Positions 47,633 through 60,349 of a stretch of DNA of 64,000 nucleotides are shown here, one piece after another. Each line of letters starts with the position of its first letter. Position 1 is the first letter of the stretch. Origin of the DNA: Achromobacter pulmonis (GTDB lineage: Bacteria > Pseudomonadota > Gammaproteobacteria > Burkholderiales > Burkholderiaceae_B); assembly GCF_902859765.1 (NCBI RefSeq), contig NZ_CADIJV010000010.1:98869-162868 (forward strand), read 5' to 3'. A program made the position numbers and the translations under genes. A model generated the notes under the pieces. That model was not told the origin of the DNA. It searched no databases and worked only from the letters and a program-made list of their open reading frames with translations.

Positions 47633-49423
47633 ATGTCCAGCACCGACGCCCGTATCGCCCAACTGCGGCAGGCCATGCGCCGCCACGGCCTTTCCGCCTA
47701 TATCGTGCCGTCCTCGGACCCGCACCTGTCCGAATACCTGCCGGCGCGCTGGCAGGGCCGGCGCTGGCTGTCGGGCTTCACGGGCTCGGTGGGCACCCTG
47801 GTCGTGACGGCCGATTTCGCCGGCCTGTGGGTCGACAGCCGCTATTGGGTGCAGGCCGAGGCGCAGCTGGCCGGCACCGGCGTGCAACTGATGAAGATCG
47901 CCGTCGCCACCACGCCGGGCCATGTGGACTGGCTGGCCGCCAACACCCGCGCCGGCGACGTCATCGGTGTCGATGGGCAGGTGCTGGGGTTGGCCGCGTA
48001 CCGCGCGCTGGCGGCGGCTGCCGCCGCATCGGGCGCGACGTTGGAAATCCGCGCCGACCTGCTGGACGAGATCTGGACCGATCGCGCCGGCCTGCCGCAG
48101 GCCGCGATCTACGAGCACGTGGCGCCGCAGGCCTGCGTCACGCGCGCCGACAAGCTGGCCCAGGTGCGCGCGGCCATGCGCGCCCATGGCGCCGACGTGC
48201 ATTTCGTCAGCACGCTCGATGACATCGCCTGGCTGTTCAACCTGCGCGGCGCCGACGTCGACTACAACCCGGTGTTCGTCGGCCATGCCTTGATCGGCCT
48301 GGATCACGCCACGCTGTTCGTGGCCGACGGCAAGATCGACGCCGCCCTGCGCGCCACGCTGGCCGTCGACGGCGTCGAGGTGGCCGATTACGCCCAGGCC
48401 GCCGACGCGCTGGCCTCGCTCGAACTCGACCAGAAGCTGCTGATCGACCCGGCCCGCGTCACCTGCGGCGTGTTCCACGCGATGGACCCGGCCGTGCCGC
48501 GCGTCGAAGCCATCAACCCGTCCACCCTGATCAAGTCGCGCAAGACCGACGCCGAGCTGGCCAATGTCCGCCAGGCCATGGCGCAGGACGGGGCCGCCCT
48601 GTGCGAATTCTTCGCCTGGTTCGAAGGCGCGCTGGGCAACGAGCGCATCACCGAACTGACCATCGACGAGCAGATCACCGCCGCGCGCGCCCGCCGCCCG
48701 GACTACGTTTGCCCCAGCTTCGCCACCATCGCCGGCTTCAACGCCAATGGCGCCATGCCGCATTACCGCGCCACGGCCGAGTCGCACGCCACCATCGAGG
48801 GCGACGGCCTGCTGCTGATCGATTCCGGCGGCCAGTACCTGGGCGGCACCACCGACATCACCCGCGTGGTCGCGGTGGGCACGCCCAGCGCCGACCAGAA
48901 GGTGGATTTCACGCTGGTGCTCAAGGGCATGATCGCCTTGTCGCGCGCCTCGTTCCCGCGCGGCACGCCGTCGCCCATGCTGGACGCCATCGCGCGCGCG
49001 CCGATCTGGGCTGGCGGCGCCGAATACGGCCACGGCACCGGCCACGGGGTGGGCTACTTCCTGAACGTGCACGAAGGTCCGCAGGTCATTTCCTACCGCG
49101 CGGCCCCCGGACCGCACACGGCGATGGAGCCGGGCATGATCACCTCCAACGAACCCGGCATCTATCGTCCGGGCCGCTGGGGCGTGCGCATCGAGAATCT
49201 GGTGGCCAACCGCGCCTGGCTGACATCCGAGCTGGGCGAGTTTCTGTGCTTCGAGACGCTGACGCTATGCCCGATCGATACGCGTTGCATCGAGGTGTCG
49301 CTGCTGCGCGCCGACGAGATCGCCTGGCTGAACGACTATCACGAAACGGTATTCGAGCGCCTGTCGCCGCTGGTGCAGGGAGAGGCGCTGGCCTGGCTGG
49401 CGCGTCGTACCGCCGCCATCTGA
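47633..49423 (+). CDS. pepP: Xaa-Pro aminopeptidase (long M24B type)
   Basis: 596 residues, the three-domain long form resembling eukaryotic aminopeptidase P1 rather than the about 440-residue E. coli PepP. The two N-terminal creatinase-like domains span about residues 1-300. The metal site uses Asp residues in LLIDSGGQYLGGTTDITR, His in GHGTGHGVG, and Glu in TSNEPG and RIENL. It removes the first residue when proline is second. Start is ATG 47633, 8 bases after dppA. It is last in the salvage operon and converges on a membrane-protein gene with 8 bases between stops. Confidence 0.93.
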   Translation: MSSTDARIAQLRQAMRRHGLSAYIVPSSDPHLSEYLPARWQGRRWLSGFTGSVGTLVVTADFAGLWVDSRYWVQAEAQLAGTGVQLMKIAVATTPGHVDWLAANTRAGDVIGVDGQVLGLAAYRALAAAAAASGATLEIRADLLDEIWTDRAGLPQAAIYEHVAPQACVTRADKLAQVRAAMRAHGADVHFVSTLDDIAWLFNLRGADVDYNPVFVGHALIGLDHATLFVADGKIDAALRATLAVDGVEVADYAQAADALASLELDQKLLIDPARVTCGVFHAMDPAVPRVEAINPSTLIKSRKTDAELANVRQAMAQDGAALCEFFAWFEGALGNERITELTIDEQITAARARRPDYVCPSFATIAGFNANGAMPHYRATAESHATIEGDGLLLIDSGGQYLGGTTDITRVVAVGTPSADQKVDFTLVLKGMIALSRASFPRGTPSPMLDAIARAPIWAGGAEYGHGTGHGVGYFLNVHEGPQVISYRAAPGPHTAMEPGMITSNEPGIYRPGRWGVRIENLVANRAWLTSELGEFLCFETLTLCPIDTRCIEVSLLRADEIAWLNDYHETVFERLSPLVQGEALAWLARRTAAI

Positions 49424-49431
49424 GCGCGACG

Positions 49432-50436
49432 TCAAGCCGGGTTGGCTCGCGGCGGTTCCGCGCGCCGGTAAAACAGCCGCGCGCCAGCCCGGCAGGCCAG
49501 CGCCAGCAGCACGCCATAGATCAGCAGCGACAGTACGGTCGTCGTCTGCATCTGGGCGGCCCGCATGATCTGGCGCCAGCTCATGGCGTTGAGAACGAGC
49601 AGGGCCAGGCCGACCCCGAGAGCCTGTGTCAGCCAGAATGCGAAGGTGCCGTGGGCGAACGCGCGACCGAATCCGGCCGGGCCCAGGTGTCCGGGCAGGC
49701 TCTTCAGGCACGTCCACGCTGCCAGCGCCAAGACCAGGGCCGGCAGCACCCAGTAGCCCAGGGCGTAGTCCAGCCACTGCTGCGAGCTGGCATAGGCCAT
49801 GAAGTACGCGCCCACTATCAGCCCGACCTGCAATTGCCAGAGCAGCAGCGTCAGCGCGGCGATCCATGCCGCGTGGCGCGGGCGATAGGGCGGGGGGAGC
49901 GCCCCGGCGTCGGGGGTAACGCTCCAGGCGGCGATGCGCACCGCCAGCCAGCCGCCCAGGATCGCCAGCAGGAGGGCGCACACTTTGACCGGCAGGACCA
50001 TCAGCAGCATGCGCGCCGGACCGGAACGGCCGAAGGCGTTGTCCAGCCATTCCTTGTGATCGGTGACGAGCGAATAAAAGCCATGATGCAGCAGCGCCTG
50101 CCCGGCCGAAACCAGGACGAACAGCACCAGGGACATCGCCAACAGCACCGCCACCAGTCGGCGCGGCCGGTCAACACCGCCAGCGCCGTGGCGCCGCAGC
50201 CAACCTTGCATGGTGCACCAGGTCACCAGGCCGATCAGCAGGCTGCCGGCGACGATCTGCACCACGGTCGTGGCGGCCATGTCGGGGCGCGCATAGGTCT
50301 GGCGCAAAAGCCCGGCCATCGGCGAGGCCGTCAGAAGATAGGCTTGGACCAGGGTGTTGCCCAGCAGCTGCAGGCCGGCCGCGATGAGGGCCAGGTGCCA
50401 GGCCAGGGCATTCGGACGGGTGGACGGAATGATCAT
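49432..50436 (-). CDS. Polytopic membrane protein of unknown function
   Basis: 334 residues with about eight hydrophobic segments (LALIAAGLQLLGNTLVQAYL; LLAMSLVLFVLVSAGQALL; ALTLLLWQLQVGLIVGAYF, and others). I do not recognise a family motif. A periplasmic or cytoplasmic loop near residues 117-135 is charged (FYSLVTDHKEWLDNAFG). Start ATG 50436 follows GGAG by 12 bases. It converges on pepP with no terminator between. Its role is unknown. Confidence 0.7.
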   Translation of the reverse strand: MIIPSTRPNALAWHLALIAAGLQLLGNTLVQAYLLTASPMAGLLRQTYARPDMAATTVVQIVAGSLLIGLVTWCTMQGWLRRHGAGGVDRPRRLVAVLLAMSLVLFVLVSAGQALLHHGFYSLVTDHKEWLDNAFGRSGPARMLLMVLPVKVCALLLAILGGWLAVRIAAWSVTPDAGALPPPYRPRHAAWIAALTLLLWQLQVGLIVGAYFMAYASSQQWLDYALGYWVLPALVLALAAWTCLKSLPGHLGPAGFGRAFAHGTFAFWLTQALGVGLALLVLNAMSWRQIMRAAQMQTTTVLSLLIYGVLLALACRAGARLFYRRAEPPRANPA

Positions 50437-50560
50437 CGACGGTGCCGCTCCTCGGTGTGTCAAAAACGGGGACGAACATAGCATGAAGCCTGCGCGGCGG
50501 GCGCGACAGGCCGGCGACCGGATGCAGCCAAATGTTACTCCTGGGCGCTAAGGGAAAACC

Positions 50561-52285
<1,725 letters not shown>

Positions 52286-52512
52286 TGGAAACCGGCGGCA
52301 CCGAGCCGCGCATCCGCGCCGCCCGGGCCGCCGGCCTTGTCCCCGTCTCCGCTCCTGGTGGACAATCCGCTGTGGCCCAGGGCCGTGGCGCTGCTTTCGG
52401 ATACAACCACTTAGCATCGGACAGGCACGGCCCGGCCGTGTTGCGCGACACTGCCCGTGTCATGCGGTCCGGCGCCGCGACCCCATCAACGCAACTGCCC
52501 TGAAGGAACCCC

Positions 52513-54088
<1,576 letters not shown>

Positions 54089-54096
54089 TGTAAGCG

Positions 54097-54123
54097 GGCC
54101 GCGGCAGGCGCCGCGGCCTTGTT
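54097..54123 (+). terminator. Terminator-like hairpin between eno and ftsB
   Basis: A perfect 9-bp stem GGCCGCGGC/GCCGCGGCC (54097-54105 with 54110-54118) with an AGGC loop is followed by TTGTT. It is a weak or partial terminator, so ftsB may receive only part of the eno transcription. Confidence 0.6.
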
Positions 54124-54152
54124 AGCGCCACGACTGCTGAGGGTTCCTGCGT

Positions 54153-54545
54153 ATGCGCCTGTTGTTCCTGGTGCTGTTCGTGCTGGTAGGCCTGATCCAA
54201 TACCCCCTTTGGCTGGGTAAGGGCGGCTGGTTCAAGGTCTGGGACCTGCAACGCCAGGTGGCTGAGCAGCGCGAGACCAACGACGGCCTGCGCGCGCGCA
54301 ACGCCGCGCTGGAAGCCGAGGTGCGCGATCTGGACAATGGCACCGGCGCCATCGAGGAACGCGCCCGCGGCGAGCTGGGCATGATGCGCGAAGGCGAGGT
54401 CTTCGTGCATATCCTGCCGCAGAACACCCAACCGCCCGCGGGCGGCGCCGCGCTGGCCACCGATGCGGCCACGCCCGCGCGCGCCAATGCCTCCCATCCC
54501 GCTCAACCCGCCAACGTCGGCCCGTCCGGCGGCACGCGTCACTGA
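54153..54545 (+). CDS. ftsB: Cell division protein FtsB
   Basis: 130 residues. A short cytoplasmic end and one membrane helix ([20 protein letters not shown]) precede a periplasmic coiled coil (about residues 30-75, [20 protein letters not shown]). FtsB joins FtsL and FtsQ at the divisome. A Pro/Ala-rich tail of about 40 residues extends beyond the conserved FVHIL segment. Position behind eno is the standard one. Confidence 0.92.
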   Translation: MRLLFLVLFVLVGLIQYPLWLGKGGWFKVWDLQRQVAEQRETNDGLRARNAALEAEVRDLDNGTGAIEERARGELGMMREGEVFVHILPQNTQPPAGGAALATDAATPARANASHPAQPANVGPSGGTRH

Positions 54546-54564
54546 TTCCTCGCCACGCGTCCGC

Positions 54565-55233
54565 TCAAGGGCAGCGCAGGCGACGGCAAGCCCCTAGCAC
54601 CATCCCGGCCGGATACGGCTGGCTGGCCCGCCGTTCTGGCGGACCGGCGTGCATTTCCATTTCGATTTCCAGGCCAATCGGTGCCAGGCCGCGCGCCCGG
54701 GCCCGGCCGGCATAGCTGCCGTCGTCGCTGCCGGCCAACATCGCCAGCAGCGCCCGCACCGGTGCCAGCAGGGGACGGTACAGGTAGGTCAGCCGCAGCC
54801 TGAGCGTGCCGGCACGGCTCTGGGCGGGATCGCGCGGGGAGACTGGCGGCGCGGGCAGCAGGATTTCGATGCGCCAGGGCGGGGCGCCCATCAGGGCGGC
54901 GTCGCGTTCGAGCGCTCGGGTCAGCCGCAGGCGGGCGCCCGCCTCGCCACCGGGGCCGGCATGGAGCGGCAACAGCGCCTGCAGGAAGGCCGCGCGCATG
55001 TGGAAGGGGTCGGCCCGCGCCGTGCTCGCTGCGCGGGCCGCCTGCAACAGCGCCAGATGGGCGACCTGGCGGGCGAGCTGCCAGCGGGCAGCCTCGAATG
55101 CCAGCAGGGCCAGCAGCAGCACCGTGGCCGCGGCCACGGTGAATTCGACGGCGGCGGTGCCCGCTTGACGGGGGCAGGGGCGCGAAGGGGCGTGAAAAAA
55201 GGCGGTCATGTCCGGCCAGTGTGGCGCGGGCAT
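54565..55233 (-). CDS. TadE/TadG-like membrane-anchored protein
   Basis: 222 residues. The segment GTAAVEFTVAAATVLLLALL is a TadE-type prepilin-like helix with its conserved Glu (AVEF). A periplasmic domain without recognisable motif follows. Normal TadE genes lie in a tad/flp pilus locus, and none is here. ATG 55233 has AGGCGG upstream; ATG 55209 is a second choice. The gene is 47 bases behind hslO on the same strand and converges on ftsB. Confidence 0.65.
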   Translation of the reverse strand: MPAPHWPDMTAFFHAPSRPCPRQAGTAAVEFTVAAATVLLLALLAFEAARWQLARQVAHLALLQAARAASTARADPFHMRAAFLQALLPLHAGPGGEAGARLRLTRALERDAALMGAPPWRIEILLPAPPVSPRDPAQSRAGTLRLRLTYLYRPLLAPVRALLAMLAGSDDGSYAGRARARGLAPIGLEIEMEMHAGPPERRASQPYPAGMVLGACRRLRCP

Positions 55234-55280
55234 GACCGCCTGTCGATGGGTACAAACCGAGGGCTGGCCCCCGCCCGGGG

Positions 55281-56210
55281 TCAGTGCACGGTGGGCGGCG
55301 TCTGGTCGCTGGCGGGCGGGTTGCCGGTGAACAGCGCGGCGCAATCGACCGCGTCGAAGGCATAGGGTTTGCCGCAGAAATCGCACGAGACATCGACCTG
55401 CCCGCGTTCAGCCAGGATGTCCTTGACCTCGGCTTCTCCCAGCGAGCGCAGCATGTTGGCGACGCGTTCACGGGTGCAGGGGCAGTGCCAGCGCACCGGT
55501 GCGGGCTCGAAGGCCACCAGGGTCTCTTCCCAGAACAGGCGGTGGATCAGCGTGTCGATATCGGTCGCCAGCAATTCGTCGCGCTTGAGCGTGGCGGCCA
55601 GCGCCGAGGTGCGATCCCAGGTCTCGCTGGCGGCCTGCTCGCTCAGCGCCGCCGAGTCGGAACCGCCGTGGTACGGCAGGCGCTGGATCAGCATGCCGGC
55701 GGCATGCTCGGCGTCAGCCGCCAGCCAGAGGCGGGTGTCGAGTTGTTCGGAGGCTTTCATGTAGTGCTGCAGCGCCTCGGCGACGGTATCGCCTTCCAGC
55801 GGGACGATGCCCTGGTAGGCCTGCTGGCCCGGCACCTTGGCCTGCGGGTCCAGCACCACGATGAAGCGGCCGTTGCCGCCCGGGTTCAGCAGGCTTTGCA
55901 TGTCGCCTTCGGCCGGCACCACATGGCCTTCGCGTATCTTGACGGTGGCGCGCAGGCTGAGGTCGGAACGGCATTCCACCACCAGCAGGGCGATCGGGCC
56001 GTCGCCCTGGATCTGCAGCACCAGCGAACCATCGAACTTGATGTTGGCGGCCAGCAGGGTGGAGGCGGCCACCAGCTCGCCCAGCAGATGGGTGATGGCG
56101 GGCGGGTAGTCGTGGTTGGCCTGGGCGGCCTTCCAGGTATCCGTGAGGCGCACCGCTTGGACGCGGACGCTGCGGTCTTCGAGGAGGTATTTTTTAAGCT
56201 GATCGGTCAT
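55281..56210 (-). CDS. hslO: Redox-regulated chaperone Hsp33
   Basis: 309 residues. The C-terminal zinc switch is intact: WHCPCTRERV (CxC) and VSCDFCGKPY (CxxC). Oxidation of these cysteines unfolds the linker and turns the chaperone on under oxidative stress. The N-terminal domain shows VRAVRL-like SVRVQAVRLTDTWKAA. A Pro/Asn/Thr tail follows the zinc site. It lies 75 bases after the carbonic anhydrase gene. Confidence 0.95.
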   Translation of the reverse strand: MTDQLKKYLLEDRSVRVQAVRLTDTWKAAQANHDYPPAITHLLGELVAASTLLAANIKFDGSLVLQIQGDGPIALLVVECRSDLSLRATVKIREGHVVPAEGDMQSLLNPGGNGRFIVVLDPQAKVPGQQAYQGIVPLEGDTVAEALQHYMKASEQLDTRLWLAADAEHAAGMLIQRLPYHGGSDSAALSEQAASETWDRTSALAATLKRDELLATDIDTLIHRLFWEETLVAFEPAPVRWHCPCTRERVANMLRSLGEAEVKDILAERGQVDVSCDFCGKPYAFDAVDCAALFTGNPPASDQTPPTVH

Positions 56211-56285
56211 GGGGGAATGTTAGCCGATCGGACGGCCGATTCCCCCTGCCGGCGACAGGGGCGCAGGGCGATCCCGGCGGCGGTC

Positions 56286-56807
56286 TCAGGCCAGCCGTTT
56301 CAGGGCCGTCTTGTAGTGTTGGCCGCGCGCCACGTAATGGGCGGTGTTCTTGTGCAGATTGGCGATTTCCTCGGCCGACAGCTCGCGCACGATCTTGCCG
56401 ATGCCGATGACCAGGGAATTGTCTGGAATGACCCGGTCTTCCGGGACGATGGCGCCGGCGCCGATCAGGCAGTTGCGGCCGATCACGGCGTTGTTGAGCA
56501 CAATCGCCTGCATGCCCACCAGCGCGCCTTCATGGATGGTGCAGCCGTGCAGCATGGCCTGGTGGCCCACGGTGACGTTGGGGCCGATGGTCATGGGACA
56601 GCCACTATCCACATGCAGCACGCTGCCTTCCTGGATATTGGTGCCCTGGCGGACCAGAATGGCGTCGTTGTCGCCGCGGATCGAGACGTGCGACCAGATA
56701 CTGACCCCGGCTTCCAGCGTGACGTTGCCGATGATGTCGGCGCTGTCGGCCACGTAGGCCGCGGGGTCGATGCGGGGGATGAGGTCGTCGAGCTGGTAAA
56801 TGGGCAT
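56286..56807 (-). CDS. Gamma-class carbonic anhydrase-like protein (YrdA type)
   Basis: 173 residues of left-handed beta-helix (hexapeptide repeats such as NVTLEAGVSIWSHVSIRGDN). Zinc-type His residues occur in SHVSIRGD and GHQAMLHGC. A C-terminal helix (SAEEIANLHKNTAHYVARG) is typical of YrdA/PaaY proteins. The activity of YrdA members is not always demonstrated. A GGAGACAGGG site precedes ATG 56807. Confidence 0.92.
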   Translation of the reverse strand: MPIYQLDDLIPRIDPAAYVADSADIIGNVTLEAGVSIWSHVSIRGDNDAILVRQGTNIQEGSVLHVDSGCPMTIGPNVTVGHQAMLHGCTIHEGALVGMQAIVLNNAVIGRNCLIGAGAIVPEDRVIPDNSLVIGIGKIVRELSAEEIANLHKNTAHYVARGQHYKTALKRLA

Positions 56808-56855
56808 GCCCTGTCTCCGGAATACTGCGGCGGGTCGCTGCCGGACCCGTCCGCG

Positions 56856-58523
56856 TCATTGTGGCCTGGGCGTACGCGCGCGTTCTTCTTCGCGCAGGCG
56901 CAGGATGCGACGCTGGATTTTACCGGTGGTGGTCATGGGCAGTTCTTCGACGAATTCGATTTCCTTGGGGTACTCGTAGGGCGCCAGGCGCTCGCGCACG
57001 TGCTCCTGCAGGTTCTCGACGATGTCATCGCGGTCGCGCTGGGCGAATTCGGGCGTCAACACCACATAGGCCTTGACCACCGCGCCGCGCTCGGCGTCCG
57101 GTTTAGGCACCACCGCGGCATTGGCCACGGCCGGATGGCCGATCAGGCAACTCTCGATCTCGCCAGGCCCGATGCGGTAGCCGGACGACTTGAACACGTC
57201 GTCGGCGCGACCGGCATACCAGAGGTAGCCATCGGCATCGATCCGCGCCAGGTCGCCCGTCAGGCACCAGTCGCCCTTGAACTTGGCCTGGGTGGCGGCC
57301 TCGTTGCGCCAGTAGCCCAGGAACATCACCGGATCGGGGTACCCGTGGATGTCGTAGCGATTGACGGCGATTTCGCCGGTTTCCCCCGCCTTTACCGGTT
57401 GGCCGGCGTCGTCCAGCACCGCGACTTGGTGGCCGGGGTAGGGGCGTCCCATGCTGCCGGCCCGGGCCGGCCAGCGCTTCTGGCTGTTGCCGACCACGTA
57501 ATTCATCTCGGTCTGGCCGAACATCTCGTTGGGCGTCACGCCCAGAGCCGATTGGCACCAGCCGAACACGGTGTCGCCGACGCTTTCGCCCGCGCTCATG
57601 ATCGAGCGCAGGGCCAGCTGATAGCGGCTGCGCGGCTCGGGAACCGCCTTCATCATCATCTTCAGCGCGGTCGGGAACAGGAAGGTGTTGGTGACCTGGT
57701 AGCGCTCCATCAGCTCGAATGCGCGCTCGACCGAGAAACGGCCGCGGGTGCCGACGATGGGGTGGCCGAAATACAGGGTGGGCAGCAGCGCGTCCATCAT
57801 GCCGCCGGTCCAGGCCCAGTCGGCGGGCGACCAGAACACGTCCGCCGGACGGGGGAACCAGTCCTGCGAGGCGACGAAGCCCGGCAGGTTGCCGATCAGC
57901 GCGCTGTGCGGCAGCAGGGCGCCCTTGGGCGCGCCGGTGGTGCCAGAGGTATAGAGCAGGATGGCCGGGTCCGACGAGCGCGTCGGCACCGCCTTGAATT
58001 CACTGGGCTGGCGTGCCAGCAGGCTGCGCCAGGGCAGCACGCGTTCGTCGGCGAAGCCGATGCCGATGATCTGTTGCAGGTTGGGGCAGTTGTCGCTGAC
58101 CGCCAGCAGATTGGCGCTGGAGGCATGGTCGACGATGGCCACGCGGGTCTCGGAATCGCACAGCCGGCTCTGCAGCGCCTCAGGGCCGAACAAAGCCGAC
58201 AATGGCAGCACCACGGCGCCCACGCTGTAGATCGCCATGTGCGCGACCACGGTTTCAGGGCGTTGTCCCAAAACCACACCGACGCGGTCGCCGCGGCCCA
58301 CGCCCATCTTCACCAGGCCATTGGCGAGCTGATTGGCGGCCTCGGCCAGTCGCGCATAGGTCCAGACCTCGCGGTTGCCGGCTTCATCTTCGTAGTAGAT
58401 GGCGATGCGCCGCGCATCCGGACTACTGGATGCCCAGCGGTGGCAGCACGCTTCCGCGATGTTGAACTGGGTGGGAACCAGCCAGCGGAATGTTTGGTAG
58501 AGCACCTGATATTGGTCGTTCAT
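56856..58523 (-). CDS. AMP-dependent acyl-CoA synthetase
   Basis: 555 residues. The ATP loop LLYTSGTTGAPKGALLPH is followed by the core motifs FGQTEMNYVVGN and GDLARIDADGYLWYAGRADD, and the catalytic Lys is in TTTGKIQRR. Sequence style is that of ACSM/medium-chain or benzoate-type ligases; the acyl substrate cannot be read. It stands upstream of the carbonic anhydrase gene by 48 bases. This is the third AMP-forming ligase in the window, after prpE and acsA. Confidence 0.88.
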   Translation of the reverse strand: MNDQYQVLYQTFRWLVPTQFNIAEACCHRWASSSPDARRIAIYYEDEAGNREVWTYARLAEAANQLANGLVKMGVGRGDRVGVVLGQRPETVVAHMAIYSVGAVVLPLSALFGPEALQSRLCDSETRVAIVDHASSANLLAVSDNCPNLQQIIGIGFADERVLPWRSLLARQPSEFKAVPTRSSDPAILLYTSGTTGAPKGALLPHSALIGNLPGFVASQDWFPRPADVFWSPADWAWTGGMMDALLPTLYFGHPIVGTRGRFSVERAFELMERYQVTNTFLFPTALKMMMKAVPEPRSRYQLALRSIMSAGESVGDTVFGWCQSALGVTPNEMFGQTEMNYVVGNSQKRWPARAGSMGRPYPGHQVAVLDDAGQPVKAGETGEIAVNRYDIHGYPDPVMFLGYWRNEAATQAKFKGDWCLTGDLARIDADGYLWYAGRADDVFKSSGYRIGPGEIESCLIGHPAVANAAVVPKPDAERGAVVKAYVVLTPEFAQRDRDDIVENLQEHVRERLAPYEYPKEIEFVEELPMTTTGKIQRRILRLREEERARTPRPQ

Positions 58524-58651
58524 GGCCCTATGTTGTGAGCATGTTGCAGCGTGAACGGGTCAGTTTTTGCCCGTTGCCCCAATCGCAAGCATGACCTAGA
58601 GGGCCGTGAACTGCAATATCCCCGTTGCGTAACGGGGACGTATAAGGGTTA

Positions 58652-59524
58652 TCACGGGTGTTTGCCCTGGCGGCGCAACGCCGACGGCAGCGCCGGCAGG
58701 GACAGCGAGCGCGGCTTGCGCTGCGCCGGATCGGCCTGGCGCTCGGCCTGGATCGCGGCCCAGTCCAACAACTGCAGCTGGCCGTCGTGGGTCTCGGCCA
58801 GGGCCGACAGGCTTTCCACCCAGTCGCCGTCGTTGCAGTACAGAATGCCCCCCACGTCGCGCAGCTCAGCCTTGTGGATGTGGCCGCAGACCACCCCGTC
58901 CAGGCCGCGGCGGCGGGCCTCGCCGGCCAGCGCTTCCTCGAAATCGGTGATGAACGACACTGCGTTCTTGACCTTGTGCTTGAGATACTGCGACAGCGAC
59001 CAGTAGTGCAGTCCCATGCGGTGGCGCAGGCGATTGAAATGATGGTTGAGCCACAGTGCCAATTGGTACAGGCCGTCGCCCAGGTGCGCCAGCCAGCGGC
59101 TGTGCTGGATCACGCCGTCGAATTGATCGCCGTGCAGCACCAGCAGGCGCATGCCCTTGGCGGTCACGTGCACGTCTTCATCCAGGATTTCGATGTCGCC
59201 GAAGGCGTAGCCGGCGAACTCGCGCGCGAACTCGTCATGGTTGCCCGGGATGAACACGACCCGGGTGCCGTTGCGGGCCTTGCGCAGGATGCGCTGGATC
59301 ACGTCATTGTGGGCCCGCGGCCAGTGCCAATGCTTGCGCAGTTGCCAGCCATCGACGATGTCGCCCACCAGGTAGAGGGTGTCGGAATCGTTGTGCTCGA
59401 GGAAATCCAGCAGGAACTCCGCCTTGCACCCGGCGGTGCCCAGGTGAATGTCGGAAATCCAGAGAGCGCGCCAGTGCGTAGGACGGATTTCGTTCACGGT
59501 GCTATCCATGGGGGCTGTCGTCAT
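58652..59524 (-). CDS. LpxH-like UDP-2,3-diacylglucosamine diphosphatase / metallophosphoesterase
   Basis: 290 residues. Metal motifs WISDIHLG, GDIVDGW, GNHDE, LHGDQFDG and CGHIHKAE are all present, the order of the LpxH calcineurin-like family. LpxH hydrolyses UDP-diacylglucosamine in lipid A synthesis. At 290 residues this one is longer than E. coli LpxH (240) and the tail is basic, so it may be an LpxH2-type paralogue. I favour ATG 59524 (CGAGG upstream); ATG 59509 is the alternative. Confidence 0.85.
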   Translation of the reverse strand: MTTAPMDSTVNEIRPTHWRALWISDIHLGTAGCKAEFLLDFLEHNDSDTLYLVGDIVDGWQLRKHWHWPRAHNDVIQRILRKARNGTRVVFIPGNHDEFAREFAGYAFGDIEILDEDVHVTAKGMRLLVLHGDQFDGVIQHSRWLAHLGDGLYQLALWLNHHFNRLRHRMGLHYWSLSQYLKHKVKNAVSFITDFEEALAGEARRRGLDGVVCGHIHKAELRDVGGILYCNDGDWVESLSALAETHDGQLQLLDWAAIQAERQADPAQRKPRSLSLPALPSALRRQGKHP

Positions 59525-59629
59525 GCCTCGGAATGAAACCATGCGGCGATGACCGTGACATGAAAAATCCGTGACGCTGTTGTGACGGCAGCGTCCGCCG
59601 GATGCGGCCCGCCATCAGGAAAACGCGCG

Positions 59630-60346
59630 TCAGGCGCGCAGATGCCCCAGCATGTCGTGCACGTCGTGGGCCATGATGGCCAGCACGCAGACCAGCCCCA
59701 GGTAAGCGCAGGTATAGGTCAGCTTGCTTTCCAGCGTGGTGCCGTAATAGGCCTGGTTTTCAGGCAAGGACGGATCGTATTTGAAAGCCCGGATAACGTT
59801 GGGAAAGGCCAGCACGGCCACCAGGATCAGGATCGGGCTGGGCCGCCAGAAGAACAGCGCCACCAGCACCGGCACGCCCACCAGCCAGATGCGCGGCGAC
59901 AGCACGGCGGTGATGCGGCCGCCGTCGAACGGCGACAGCGGGATCAGGTTGAACAGGTTGATGAAAAAGCCCGCGTAGGACAACGCCAGCAGCAGGTCGC
60001 TGCCGCTGCTGCGCGCCGCGAAGTAGCAGGCCAGCGACGCCACCGTGCCCGCCAGCGGGCCGCCCAGGCCGACATAGGCCTCGGTGTCGGCGTCATGCGG
60101 CATGTCCTTGAGCTGGATCCAGGCGCCCACGAACGGGATGAACACCGGCGCGCCCACATCCAGCCCGCGCTGGCGCGCGGCGACGTAGTGGCCCAGTTCG
60201 TGCACCAGCAGCAACAGCACGAAGCCGGCCGCGTAGCGCCAACCGAAAATGAAGGCGTAGACCGCCACCGACAGCAGCATGGTGCCGCCGGTGGCAAGCA
60301 GCTTGCCGAACTTCAGGCCCGAGAACAGCAGTAGCAGCAGCTTCAT
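59630..60346 (-). CDS. M50 site-2-protease-like intramembrane metalloprotease
   Basis: 238 residues and about five membrane helices. The zinc motif HELGH is at residues 49-53, and the second ligand region reads NLIPLSPFDGG, a variant of the usual NxxPxxxxDGG. No PDZ domain is present, so it belongs to the minimal SpoIVFB/YUP-like group. It starts 3 bases after the DUF2167 stop and is clearly co-translated with it. Confidence 0.88.
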   Translation of the reverse strand: MKLLLLLFSGLKFGKLLATGGTMLLSVAVYAFIFGWRYAAGFVLLLLVHELGHYVAARQRGLDVGAPVFIPFVGAWIQLKDMPHDADTEAYVGLGGPLAGTVASLACYFAARSSGSDLLLALSYAGFFINLFNLIPLSPFDGGRITAVLSPRIWLVGVPVLVALFFWRPSPILILVAVLAFPNVIRAFKYDPSLPENQAYYGTTLESKLTYTCAYLGLVCVLAIMAHDVHDMLGHLRA

Positions 60347-60349
60347 CGC

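Noticed and set aside
55284-58538. 1084-codon plus-strand open frame over hslO, carbonic anhydrase and the acyl-CoA synthetase
   Set aside because: Antisense shadow running across three real genes and their gaps. Composition is typical of reverse-complemented GC-rich coding sequence.
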